Source: Blepharisma japonicum
Taxonomy: Eukaryota; Ciliophora; Heterotrichea; Heterotrichida; Blepharismidae
Direction: 5' to 3'
Assembly: GCA_949751835.1 (NCBI GenBank)
Contig: CATKHK010000048.1
Coordinates: 62,001 to 126,000, forward strand
DNA: 64,000 nucleotides
Both the position numbers and the translations under genes were made by a program. Below, one piece after another: positions 45,324-56,584 of this stretch; position 1 is the first letter of the stretch; each line of letters begins with the position of its first letter. The notes beneath the pieces were generated by a model, which was not told the DNA's origin, did not search any database, and was given only the letters and a program-made list of their open reading frames with translations.

Positions 45324-48300
45324 ATGATTCCACTTCGATATCAACTTTTTATATTACTGATATTCCTCAGCTATTTTGGAGAAGTTATTTCTTTAGAGAT
45401 TATCGCAGTATACTCTGAAGAAGCTGAAGAAAGCTGAAGCCTCAACAATAAAGCTTTAAACATAAGTTCCATACTTGAAGGATTTCAAATTCTTAAGCCT
45501 GCAGCAGAATTTTATGATTGCAAAATTTCGGATATTATTAACTGCATATCAGCTCATCCAAATGCATTAATATTGCTTGATCTGTCAAATGACATTGCAA
45601 TTCAGTTTTCTCTTTCTCAAATCAGCAAAAACCATTTTTTAATTCATTTGATTTATCAAAAAGAAATCAGATACCTCAGCAAGTGGAGCTACTCAATCTC
45701 TTCATCCTCCACAGATCAACTGAATGCCTTTTTTTCAATGCTGAGCTATTTTAGCTGAAAAGAAGGGGTTGTATTCAATGATAATATTAATTTTCAGACG
45801 AAAGATGAAGTTTACCAGTATTCGCAAGCTTTACAATATTTAACCGTTGAATCTGGCACAAATATTGATGAATTAGTAAATAAAATTGTTTTCAGGCTAG
45901 GTGCCAATCTTTATTATATTCTTAATGGAAATCTTGAATCGTTAAATTTGCAATTGTGTTTAAAAAATAAAGAGCTCTTGGTCACAGGAAATGGACTTGT
46001 TTTAAACCAGGAAAGTGCTTATGGAGCGATTATTGATGGCACTTTAATAATTTCTGAAATCGGGCATGAGCTTGATAATTCATATGCAGATACTTTCACA
46101 AAATCTGTTATAGAGGTTATAACATATATTACTGATAGAATCACATCTGAGAATTTTAATGAACTTTTGGTATTATTAGATTTATATCTCCCTTATCATT
46201 ATAAAAAAAGCGAATTTTCTATTGTCAACATCCAAGGCGGCAAAAGGATAAACGTAGGGTCCATTACAGACGGAAATGTCAAAATTTTTAGAAAAGTAAT
46301 TTTTCCAGGCCAAACTGTAGCAGTCCCAAAATCCACTAAAAAAATTTTGACAGTAAGCATAAATGATGGAACAACGAACCCTGGCGCTTCATCAACCCCA
46401 GTTCAGAAATCAGGATCATATGGAGCATATGTAGCTAAAAATAAAATTAATGAAAGCAATGACGTTTTGGCAAATTTTCAAGTCAGCCTTTCAAGTTTTG
46501 ACTGTGGTGTGAGCATCTATAACGCTTCATTCGTAAAATCTTGCATATCAAATGGAATGGATAGGCTAGGTCTCAGTTTTCTTTCTCCTTTTGGATCATC
46601 TGTAACTATAGGAGCATTAAAAACATTTGATCAACTAAAATTAAAGATGCCAACAATTGGGAGTGTAACAATGGATCCATCTTTGGCTTCGACAGACACC
46701 TATCCAATGTTTGTAAGACTTATTAATGGCGCTATATATAGCCAAGTAATTATAGTCCTAAAAGCATTAGGATGGACAAAAGGAGCCATTATGTATGAAA
46801 ATAATGGATGGGGTATTCCAGCATATAAACTTGTTATAGAAAATGCAAAAAAATCAGGTTTTGAATTTATTAACCCAGAAAACTCACGAGCAATTCCTCC
46901 ATCATTAAATAGCACAGCCATGCAAGGATTAAGAGAAAATTTCCAAGCTGTAATAGATTGCCAAGCAAGGTTATTTCTAGTGATAATTCAATGCCCAGCA
47001 TGCAATTATGCAATCGAATTATTGTATGATCTTGGGATAAGAAAAGGAGATATCATTGTTATGGCAGGTGCTCCAGAACTTTTAAATTATTTTATACAAA
47101 ATGATACAAATTCATACAAAAGATCAGAAGTTGGATACGCGGCATTATCTATTGTGAACAAGATGTTTGTAGGAGATATAGGTGCAGATACTAAAAAAAG
47201 GATTTTAGCGCAATATAATGTCCAGGGAACACCATCAATGTGCTGCTATTTCGATTCTCTTTATTTAGCAGCGAGCGCTTTGGATTATATGATTAATCGA
47301 GGACAAAATTACTCTGACCCTAGCAAAATGATGAAGGCTCTTAGAACAGTTGAAATTACAGGATGCTCAGGCAGAATTAGGATTGATAAAACTAGCAATG
47401 ATAGGATTTTCTATATGCATTTAATACAAGGAATAAAAACTGATGGATACGGAAATCCAGCCATATATGTAGTAGGCGAATTAAGGCCATATAGCACAAA
47501 ATTATTAACAATTACAACTCCAATAGTCTACGCAGATGGGACAACAAATAAACCTTCTGACTTAAGAAATCAGAATGATAAATGTCCTTTTCCAACCAAA
47601 GATATCAGAACATTTGATAAAGGAAGAGGAGTTCTTTTTGCAATTTGTTTTACTGTAGGCTTAATAACGGCAATAACAACCTTTATTATTTGAAAAAAGT
47701 GATGGAATATTTCAGTTGAAGAACTTAAAGAAAAGGAGGAAATTTCTTTTCAAGATTTTATATCAGGTTCGTCAATAGCAATAGAATTTTTTCAATATAC
47801 CTCTATGGGACCTGATTATTCATTTATGAGCTCATTTTTGTATGATATTAGTAATATTTTATCTCTGAGCTTAGGAAGCGTCTTAAAGCTGGAAAATGGA
47901 GTGTTTTGGATTGTCGTTGATGGTGTTTATGCAGGAATTGCTGTTTGAATTTTTCTTTGTATAGTTGTTTTACTAAGGCTTGATGAAAAATGGCAACATA
48001 TTTGGATTTTCAGATTTTCTGGCACTGGGGCTGATTACTTGATGCCTATTTTGGGAAATCTTTGCTTTATTCCTTTTATTTCAATATGTCTTGACATCTT
48101 TGTCTGCGATCAGTCGATTGGAAACAATTTTACAGATAGCTTTTTGGCTAAAGACTGTTATTATTTTTGCTGAAAAGATGAGCACTTAGCTTATGCCATT
48201 TTGGCATTTATAGCATTACTTGCCTATGAGCCCTTAGCTGTCTTTTGCCGTCCTCTTTGGCAAGAATTGCAACCAGCATTGCATGTAAAAGCAGTACCTT

Positions 48301-48773
48301 TATTTTTGATGGTAAAAACAGTGATTCAAACAGCTCTAATTGTATTAAATAAAACAGTCAAAAGATCATCAGATGTAGGTCATGGAATCGTTTTCGTTGT
48401 TATCATGATAATGTATGTTGCATTTATTTTTAAATTCAAACCTTATAATTATCCAAGATTTAGCTGGTGGCAATGTTTAACTTTAGTAGGAGTTGTATGG
48501 CTTGCTATTTTATCAACAATTGAATTAGGAGTTCAAGACCATAATATTTCAACTCCACTACTTATCATTTTGATATTTGGATGAATCGCAATAGCTTCTA
48601 TAGGATTGTATATACAACGTAAGAAATATCCAAGTTTGCTTTTCAAAAAGAAAGCAAGAGACACAAGTACATTGTTTAAATTCGCTTTTACATTTGGAAA
48701 ACAATCAAAAAAATCACTAGAAACGTTCAAATCAGGTTATAAAAGCACAAAAATAATTCCGGAACATAGCTAA
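45324..48773 (+). CDS. Receptor-array protein 2
   Basis: 1,149 residues; same plan as copy 1. Signal peptide about 1-22 (LLIFLSYFGEVIS-like), PBP module 1 about 25-340 closing with IVNIQGGKRINVGSI, PBP module 2 about 350-755 starting after NDGTTNPG, with SFDCGVSIYN and YLAASALDYMINRGQNY. Membrane region about 767-1100 contains VLFAICFTVGLITAITTFIIW, VFWIVVDGVYAGIAVW, PILGNLCFIPFISICLDIF, a Cys-rich loop (CDQSIGNNFTDSF, DCYYFCW), YEPLAVFCRPLWQEL, LFLMVKTVIQTALIVL. Tail FKFAFTFGKQSKKS. Several Trp codons that are TGA in one copy are TGG in another, direct evidence for the code. The putative ligand is unknown. Confidence 0.92.
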
Positions 48774-49159
48774 ATATATTTGATAATATTTATTACGCAC
48801 TTATAATTACATAATTAAAATATAATTAATTTTTTATTTATATAAATCTCCATTTTATGAGAGACATTAATTATGAAAACTTAAAATTTTTTAAAAAATA
48901 TCCAAATCTTCAGCTTCTTGTTTAAATCTTAACTTTGTTATTTGTGATTTATAATAAAGCGTGATCTCTAAATTTAATGAAATTTTTTTAAATGTTTTTT
49001 CATTTTTCTTTATTTTATTCTTCTACTTCTTATATTTAATTACATATATAATTTAAAAAATCATTATTTATATGAGGTTGTTTTGATGGAACTGTGCGAA
49101 TAAGGGAATTTTTTTATAATTGATGCTATTTTAGTATTTTTCTGAATTAATAAAATAAT
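48774..49159. other. Spacer between receptor copies 2 and 3
   Basis: 386 nt, AT-rich, nothing recognised. Confidence 0.55.
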
Positions 49160-52100
49160 ATGCTCTACTTTCAGTTTTACACAATGCTGATGATATTTGC
49201 TTCTATTACTAGAATCTTTTCTTTAGAAATTATCATAACGTGTCCTGATCTCGAGGTAATAAATTCAGTTTCCAAGCTTAAGTTTTTTAATAGAAACTCA
49301 TTATTTGAAGCAATAAAAATTTTTAACCCTCCAATTGAATTTCACGAATGTAAACCATCCAACGTAATTGAATGTATTGTAGCTCATCAAAACTCTTCGA
49401 TTTTGCTTGATTTATCATTTGATTTAAATACTCAACTTGCTCTTTCTCAATTTAGCCAAGACCATAACTTGGTGCATTTAATCTATCAAAAGCATATAAA
49501 ATACTTAGATAAACGAACTTATTCGATTGCAACATCTATGAATGATCAAATGAAAGCCTTTTTTAAATTGCTGGGCTATTTTAACTGAACAGAAGGAATT
49601 GTTTTTGGCAATACTGCCAACTATGCTATAAAAGATGAAATTTTTAGATTTTCAAATGAATTGAAATTTATATCAATTGAATCTGGAACAAATATTGACG
49701 AACTTGTCAATAAAATTGTTTTTAATTTAGGGTCCACCCTTTACTACGTTTTTACTGATACAATTGAATCAGCAAATTTACAAAACTCATTAAGGAATTC
49801 TCGCCTATTGGACTCTGGGAATGGAATTTTGTTAAGCCAAGATAGTGGCTATGAATCTAATTTATTAGGAGCTTTAATCATAACTGATTTGGGCCATGAA
49901 CTCGACAAATCACCAAATGAGCATTTTATTAAATCCGTTATCGATATTCTGACGTATCTCTCAAACAATATTTCTAGCGAAAAACCTGAAGAAATTATAC
50001 AATTAGTTGAGCTTTATCTACCGAATCATTATAGCAAAAATGAATTTTCTATAGTGAATATACAAAATGGAAACAGAATAATCGTAGGCTCTATTACAAA
50101 TGAAGTTGTTACTATTTTTAGTAATATTTCATTCCCAGGACTTACAAATTTAGTTCCTAAATCAACCAAAAAAATTTTACCGTTAAGTATAAATGGCGGC
50201 ACAACTAATCCTGGAGGACCCTCTGTTCCTAACCAAAAGCTAGGCGCAATTGGCTCTTATGTGGCTATGGATAAAATAAATGAAGGCAGTGATATCCTCT
50301 CAAATTTTCAACTGAGCCTACATGATTACGATTGTGGGGTAAGCATTTTTAATTATACATATGCAAGAGCTTGCTACACAAAAGATTTAGAAAATTTGGG
50401 CCTTGCCCATTTTACAGCATATGGATCAGCAGTTGCTCTTGGGGCTCTGCAAATATTTAGTCAGTTAAATATAACTATACCAAATATTGGAAGCGTCAAT
50501 TCAAATCCGACTTTAAGTTCGTCTACAGTGTATCCAACTTATGTAAGATTGCTATCATCTGCAATATATAGCCAGTCTCTGATATTATTAAAAGCGATGG
50601 GATGGACAAAAGCTGCGATATTATATGAAAATAATGGATGAGGTTTTCCTGTATATACTCAGATGATGGCAACAGCAAAGTCATTAGGTATTGAATTTGT
50701 AAATCCGGAAAATTTACGCCCTCTTGCTACAGGTCTAAATAGTACCACAATTAGTTCATATAAAGCTTCATTTCAAGCAGTTGTAGATTCTCAAGTAAGG
50801 CTATTTATTATGCTGATTCAGCCCCCATCTTGCAATTCTGCAGCAGAATACCTCTATGACTTAGGCATAAGAAAAGGAGATCTTGTAATAATGGCTGCTG
50901 TCCCAGATACCCTTAGCTATTTTTTAATGAATGATACAAATTTATATAAAAGACTAGAAGCTGGATATACAACTTTAACAGTTTCTAATTTGATGTTTGT
51001 AGGTGATGTAGGGCAGGACGCTATTAAAAGAATATCATCATCATATCATATGGATGCTACTACATTTAATTGCTATTATTTTGATGCTCTGCTATTAGCA
51101 GCTTATGGTTTAGATTATATGATTAGCAGAGGGCAAGACTATTCAAACTCTTCAAAATTGATGACGGTTATGAGAGGTGTCCAGTTTAATGGTTGCACTG
51201 GAAGAGTTATTATAGATAACGGAAGCAACGATAGAGTGTTTGATGCATACTTAGTACAAGCTATTGACGTTAATGAAAATGGAAGCTCATCTATATATGA
51301 TATAGGAGAATTAAAACCATTTAGCACAACACTATTGTCAATAGAATCTCCTTTAGTTTATGCTGATGGAACAACAACAAAGCCTGCAGATTTTAGAAAT
51401 GAGAATGATAAGTGTCCTTTTCCTAATAAAGATGTGAAAACATTTGATAAAGGGAGAGCTGTGCTTTTCGCTATATGCTTTACAATTGGATTAGTAACTG
51501 CAATAATTACTTTTATTATTTGAAAAAAATGATGAAATATTTCAATTGAAGAACTGAAGGAAAAAAAAGAAATTTCATTTCAAGATATCATAGTAGGCGC
51601 AACAATTGCGATTGAATTCTTTCAATTTTCATCTATGGGGCCTGATTACTCATTTATGAGCTCATTTTTATTTGATCTAAGCAATGCGATGTCTTTGAGT
51701 TTAGGAAGCATTTTGAAACTTGAAAACGGTGTTTTTTGGATTGTGGTTGATGGAGTATACGGGGGAATTATCTCATGAATTATACTTTGCACTGTTGTTT
51801 TATTTAGACTTGATGAAAAGTTGCAGCATATATGAGTTTTTAGGCTTCTAGGAACTGCAGCTGATTATTTGATGCCTATACTAGGAAATCTTTGCTTTAT
51901 TCCTTTTATATCAATATGCCTTGATATCTTTGTATGTGATCAGTCTATTGGGAACAATTTTACTGACAGTTTTTTATCAAAAGATTGCTACTATTTTTGC
52001 TGAAAAGGAGAGCATTTGGTCTATGCTATTTTAGCATTTATTGCATTGGTTGCATATGAGCCCTTAGCAGTTTTTTGTCGTCCACTTTGGCAAGAATTGC

Positions 52101-52606
52101 AATCTGTGCTACATGTGAAAGCTGTTCCTCTATTTTTAATGGTAAAAACAGTGGTTCAAACAACTTTGATTGTTTTAAATAAAACTGTTAAACGATCTAC
52201 AGACGTTGGCCATGGAGTTGTTTTTATCATCGTCATGACTATTTACGTTATATTTATTTTTAGGTTCAAGCCTTATAATTATGCAAGATTTAGCTGATGG
52301 CAAGGCTTAACTCTAGTGGGAGTTATATGGCTTGCATTATTATCAACAATTGAGCTAGGCATTAAAGATCATGCAATATCAACTACTTTGCTAGCTGTTT
52401 TGATATTTGGATGAGCCATAATAGTTTTAGTTGGAGTTTATGTCCAACGTAAAAGATTTCCAAGTTTACTTTTCAAAGAGAAAGCTCGTGATACAAGCCA
52501 GCTTTTCAAATTTGCTTTTACTTTTGGGAAACAATCACAGTCGACTTTAAGCCATTTAAAATTAGCCCAAAAATCATCAAAAACTTTGCCATTTGAGAAG
52601 CAATAG
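49160..52606 (+). CDS. Receptor-array protein 3
   Basis: 1,148 residues, ending TAG. Signal peptide about 1-19. The first PBP module has the ANF-receptor-like run ILLDLSFDLNTQLALS, HNLVHLIYQ, GYFNWTEGIVF; the second starts GGTTNPGG, LGAIGSYVAMDKINEG and includes MGWTKAAILYENNGW, typical of the lobe-II start of this fold. The same nine-helix region and FKFAFTFGKQS tail follow. It differs from copy 2 throughout at the DNA level, so the duplication is not recent. No Cys-rich NCD3G linker as in class C GPCRs is present. Confidence 0.92.
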
Positions 52607-52761
52607 TTATTTTATTATATTCATATAAATAGCTATCAAAACATAATTCTAAAATCATTTTTAGTAAAAATATTCCTACTTAGCCTGCCGTTATATTATT
52701 TTAATTTATTGAGATTTTTGATTTATCGTTTTTGAGGACAGTTAAAAATGTTCAAGCTTAT

Positions 52762-53661
52762 TTAATCAGAACATTTACCTATAACATCTTGGATCCTTTT
52801 TGATATATAATCCAGCTGCCCTGTCAATTTATTGTATCTTTGTTCTAAATCTTTAGAAGAGAAGGGACTTTCAATTTCACTTTTCTCATTAGATGGGAGG
52901 GCATGCTTTACTTCTACAGTCAAGTTTTCTTGACCTTTTGCTCTTCTTTTTTGAGAGTATCCAAGCCCTCTTACTCCATTGGCTATATTTAGCTTCGTAC
53001 TGACCCCAAGCACTGTTGTATTTAAAGTATTTTCTTTCATTTGTTGCTGCCTTGCATATATTTCTGTGTATTTCATTTCTTTGCCATTAGAACAAGCAAC
53101 CTTATAATTAGAGCTTTCTTTTTCAAATAACTTCTTACTTGCATTAAGAGGTTTGTCATCTCCCTCTTTCGGTCTTCTATGGCTTTCAACGCTAATTTCT
53201 CTATCATTTTTCTGTTTTACGACTTGTGCAAGAACTTTTCTCTCCATAGTCCTCTTTAGCAGATCTTCTTGGAATTTTATAGGCAAATTTACTTCACATG
53301 AGGAAACCTTAGACATAGGAATTATACATCGTTTTGGGGATAAAGAGCAGGTTTCAGCAGAAATACTTGATTTACTTACTGCACTTAGTGATGGCTTTCT
53401 CAACAAACTTGTTGAAGGGGTTGAAGGGTTCGTTGAAGATCCTCTACCTCTTAACTGAATTGAATTTGCTTTAAATAAGCTTGGTATGGCTAATTGTATA
53501 TATTTAGGCTGATTTCACATATGTGAATTGTTTTCAGAACGATAAGAAATATTCAACTCTGAATCTGTATTTATACTATTCGTTATTTCTAAACTTCTCT
53601 TTTTTTGGTGGTTTGGCAGATTTATCGCTTTATCCAAATTTCAACAATTAAATTCCTCCAT
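52762..53661 (-). CDS. Hypothetical basic protein with C-terminal coiled coil
   Basis: 299 residues from the ATG at 53661, with TGA as Trp at NC-W-NLD and HM-W-NQP. Ser/Lys/Asn-rich over the first 200 residues, with RTMERKVLAQVVKQKND as a short helical stretch. The last 30 residues (DLEQRYNKLTGQLDYISKRI) form a short coiled coil ending in Cys. No family recognised. Lies tail-to-tail with receptor copy 3 (155 nt). Confidence 0.75.
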
Positions 53662-53749
53662 TTTAAATGTTAAAACTTAGCTTTTTTAAACTTATTAAGC
53701 TAGACTCTCAGAATAAGACTAATTTAAAATGTGCCTTACCTCACTCATA

Positions 53750-54610
53750 TTATTCAGGAATTTTATTTTCAGTCATAGATATTTCAACTGCTTTTCTTTT
53801 TGATTTACCTTTGTCTTCATATTCTTTTATGAAAAAACTAAGCTGAACTGGCACTTTATTGTATACGTCCTGCTTGAACTTTTTAAGGTTAACTCCTGAT
53901 AGAACTAGATCATCTTCACATATAAACACATCAGTTGACCCATCATCCATAGCAATAAATCCAAATCTGTTTTTCAGCTTATAAAACTTAAGAGTCCCTG
54001 TATATCTGTTCTGAATAATGGTTTCATCTTGAAATTCTCCTCTTTTCTTACGTTTCAAAACTGCTGGCTTAAGAGGAGGTGCCTGCAAGATAACTGGCTC
54101 CTGCTTTATTTCTATATGGCTTGCCTTTTCTTTGGGCTTGATCTCATTGACTGGGGTAGGAGTAAAATCTGAATCATAGGAGACCTCAGCTCATACAAAC
54201 TTTTTTTTAATTTCACTTACTTTATGGGAAACTTGCAAAGGTGATGCTTTTTCAATTGGCTGTTTTTCCTCAAGTTTTTTGGTTTTTAAAGGCTCTACTG
54301 GGCTTATGGAGGAATTTTTGTTTTTGAGATTGTCGATTCGAATTTTATTCTGCTCCCAACTTATGACGTTTTCAGGGCTATCATCCGCTTCTTCATCAAT
54401 TATATCAATGTCTCCCATAACTTTCAACTGAGAAATAGAGATGGACGCATTAAAAAATATGTTGTGCGGTTTCTTAGGCCCTTGTCTAAATGGAGAAGAT
54501 CCAAGAGTTGAAGGTGAGACCTTTGGCTGCAGTAGGTGGTCAGGTTGTTCGGCTTCTTGATTGTTGTCATGAGAATGAAGAGTCTTGCTGGGTGGTAATT
54601 TATGACTCAT
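53750..54610 (-). CDS. Cold-shock-domain protein
   Basis: 286 residues with TGA as Trp at FV-W-AEV. The first 170 residues are disordered and charged. A cold-shock-like domain lies near the C terminus (about 200-270): YTGTLKFYKLKNRFGFIAMDDGS and DVFICEDDL carry the RNP1 (KxxxGFI) and RNP2 (DVFI) signatures, so single-stranded RNA or DNA binding is expected. Similar CSD-at-the-C-terminus proteins with long disordered heads act in mRNA storage elsewhere; here that is inference. Confidence 0.88.
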
Positions 54611-55096
54611 GCTTTATTATGAATAATACTTTAACCTCTTCTTACTAGATGGAATAAATGGTACTATTCCTGACTGATATAGCTTAAGCCCTTAAATATA
54701 AATCCAAATTATGAATTTCCCAAGCTTTATTGCTTAAGAATGGTCATAAGTGAATAAATTTTGATTTAAAATTTTATTATTTAAATTGCTCAGATATTTT
54801 ATTATATTTTTAATTCATTGAAACTTCTTTGATTACAGCATTTTTTTAATTTCTTATATCCATAAAATCTATATATAACTCAGGGCTTATTTGGATTATT
54901 CTGGACAAGGAGTTCTTCCAACTGTTGGAGTTACTTGTTAGCCTTTGTTGCCGGAACTAATTCCAACATTTAGAAGGCATTTTGCAACCCAAAATCATTT
55001 AAAGATGACATAGACTGTATTTATTTCAATTTCTCTCTATTCATCCCTTAAAGAGTTTCATGCTTTGAATTAGAAAATTATCATTAAAACTTCAAT
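54611..55096. other. Intergenic with a GC-richer, coding-like patch
   Basis: 486 nt. Mostly AT-rich, but 54890-55010 is richer in GC and codon-like, without an intact frame, and holds a short dyad CCAACTGTTGG. It may be a relic of a host gene or an unknown RNA; neither is proven. Confidence 0.45.
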
Positions 55097-56539
55097 ATGA
55101 GTGAACGAATTTTTTGTCCATATGAAGATTGTGGAAGAGGGTTTTTCAATAAAGAGGATTTAAGAAAGCATTTAACTCGTCGTCATCTCGAAAGAGATTT
55201 AGAAGAAGCTGAGCCAACCAAAGAAATTATTTCTGAAGCCAAAGAGGAAAATGATATAAAAGAAGCAGATGACACTATTAACGAAATAGAAAAAATGAAA
55301 GAAAAACTCTTCAATACTCAATCTGATGCAAAAAAAGATACAAATACACCAGAATACATTAAAGAAGAAATTACCGCTGAAATTGGTTTAAGAGATAGAA
55401 AACTTGAAAAAAATGAATTTTTGTCTGTCGACTATTTATTAGAGACCACAGGACAAGATACCATTGATGATATAACAGAGCTGATTCTGAGAGATAAAAA
55501 TCTCCAAACTTTTGAAAGCAGCGAATTTTTAGATCTAAGCGAGATGATTAGCCTAGAATATTTATGTTTATCACACAACAAGCTTAAATCAATTGTAGGT
55601 GTATCAGAATTATTAGGACTTCAAGAGATCAATGTCAATAACAACATGATTACAGATCTTAGCCCTCTTGAGAGCCTTTCCCAACTTCGAAAGCTCTTTT
55701 GCTCAAATAACCAAATAAAAGTTATTTTACCTTTGAAAGGGTTGAAACAGCTGACCACTTTGAGTATTTATAATAATAAGCTATTTGACTTAGATTCTTC
55801 CTTGAAAATACTTCAAGAACTGCCAAAACTTAAAGAACTGGACATAGATAGAAATCCTTGCATTCTGCAAACACAGAATAGCAGATATAGAGTGATTATA
55901 AAATTAAAGCTAGAGATTTTAGATGGTGAAGCAATTACAGATGTTGACATTCAAATTGCTCATGATTTATATGGAGAATTAGAAACCTTTATTCCTAAGA
56001 ATTTTGTTGGAAGACTAAGAACTAGTGCAAAAGTTCAAGAAGCTAATGAAATGCAGCTACTTTATGCTGAAGTTGAAGAGCTTCGAAACGAACTAGAAGA
56101 AGTCAAAGAAGAGCGTGATAAATTGCTTCAAGAAAAAGTAGAATTAAAAAAGGAAGACCCAGAGTTCCTAAAAGAAGAAAACGAAAGACTTAGAAGAGAG
56201 GTAGCTTCAATGTACGTTCTATTAGACGAGGTAAATGACTTGCGATATAAACTAAAAGAAGGAATGGGAGCTGTTGCAAGGCAGGTCTTTGAAGAAAATG
56301 CAAGACTTAGAGCTAGAGTTGTGGAGCTTGAAGATAAAAAAAAGAAAAATAATAACGAAATGAGAAGGCCATATACTGCTGCAACATCAAGACCTATGAC
56401 TAGTGCTGGAATAATGAGCAGAAATGAAGCAATAAGCGACGAAGTTTTAGAAGCAATGGTAGAAAGAAACGCCAAAATGCTAAAAGATTTAGAAGTAAAA
56501 GTCAACACTTTCAAAACTGATTTATCAAAAAAGAAATAA
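55097..56539 (+). CDS. C2H2 zinc finger, LRR and coiled-coil protein
   Basis: 480 residues. One N-terminal C2H2 finger (FCPYEDCGRGFFNKEDLRKHLTRRH), an acidic linker (30-110), then five or so SDS22-type leucine-rich repeats (about 130-265: LEYLCLSHNKLKSI, LQEINVNNNMITDL, LRKLFCSNNQIKVI, LTTLSIYNNKLFDL, LKELDIDRNPC) with an LRR cap, then coiled coil (about 305-430) with a Lys-rich end. SDS22-like LRR plus coiled coil recalls ciliary LRRC proteins; the added zinc finger is unusual. Confidence 0.92.
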   Translation: MSERIFCPYEDCGRGFFNKEDLRKHLTRRHLERDLEEAEPTKEIISEAKEENDIKEADDTINEIEKMKEKLFNTQSDAKKDTNTPEYIKEEITAEIGLRDRKLEKNEFLSVDYLLETTGQDTIDDITELILRDKNLQTFESSEFLDLSEMISLEYLCLSHNKLKSIVGVSELLGLQEINVNNNMITDLSPLESLSQLRKLFCSNNQIKVILPLKGLKQLTTLSIYNNKLFDLDSSLKILQELPKLKELDIDRNPCILQTQNSRYRVIIKLKLEILDGEAITDVDIQIAHDLYGELETFIPKNFVGRLRTSAKVQEANEMQLLYAEVEELRNELEEVKEERDKLLQEKVELKKEDPEFLKEENERLRREVASMYVLLDEVNDLRYKLKEGMGAVARQVFEENARLRARVVELEDKKKKNNNEMRRPYTAATSRPMTSAGIMSRNEAISDEVLEAMVERNAKMLKDLEVKVNTFKTDLSKKK

Positions 56540-56584
56540 TACAAAATTAATAAATTCTTTTATAAATCCTTTTATTTATCCTTC

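Noticed and set aside
49160-52606. Assignment of the receptor copies to class C GPCRs
   Set aside because: Two binding modules, about nine helices and no Cys-rich linker do not fit; left as an unassigned receptor-like family.
56128-56544. 138-codon antisense ORF
   Set aside because: Antisense shadow of the coiled-coil part of the LRR gene.
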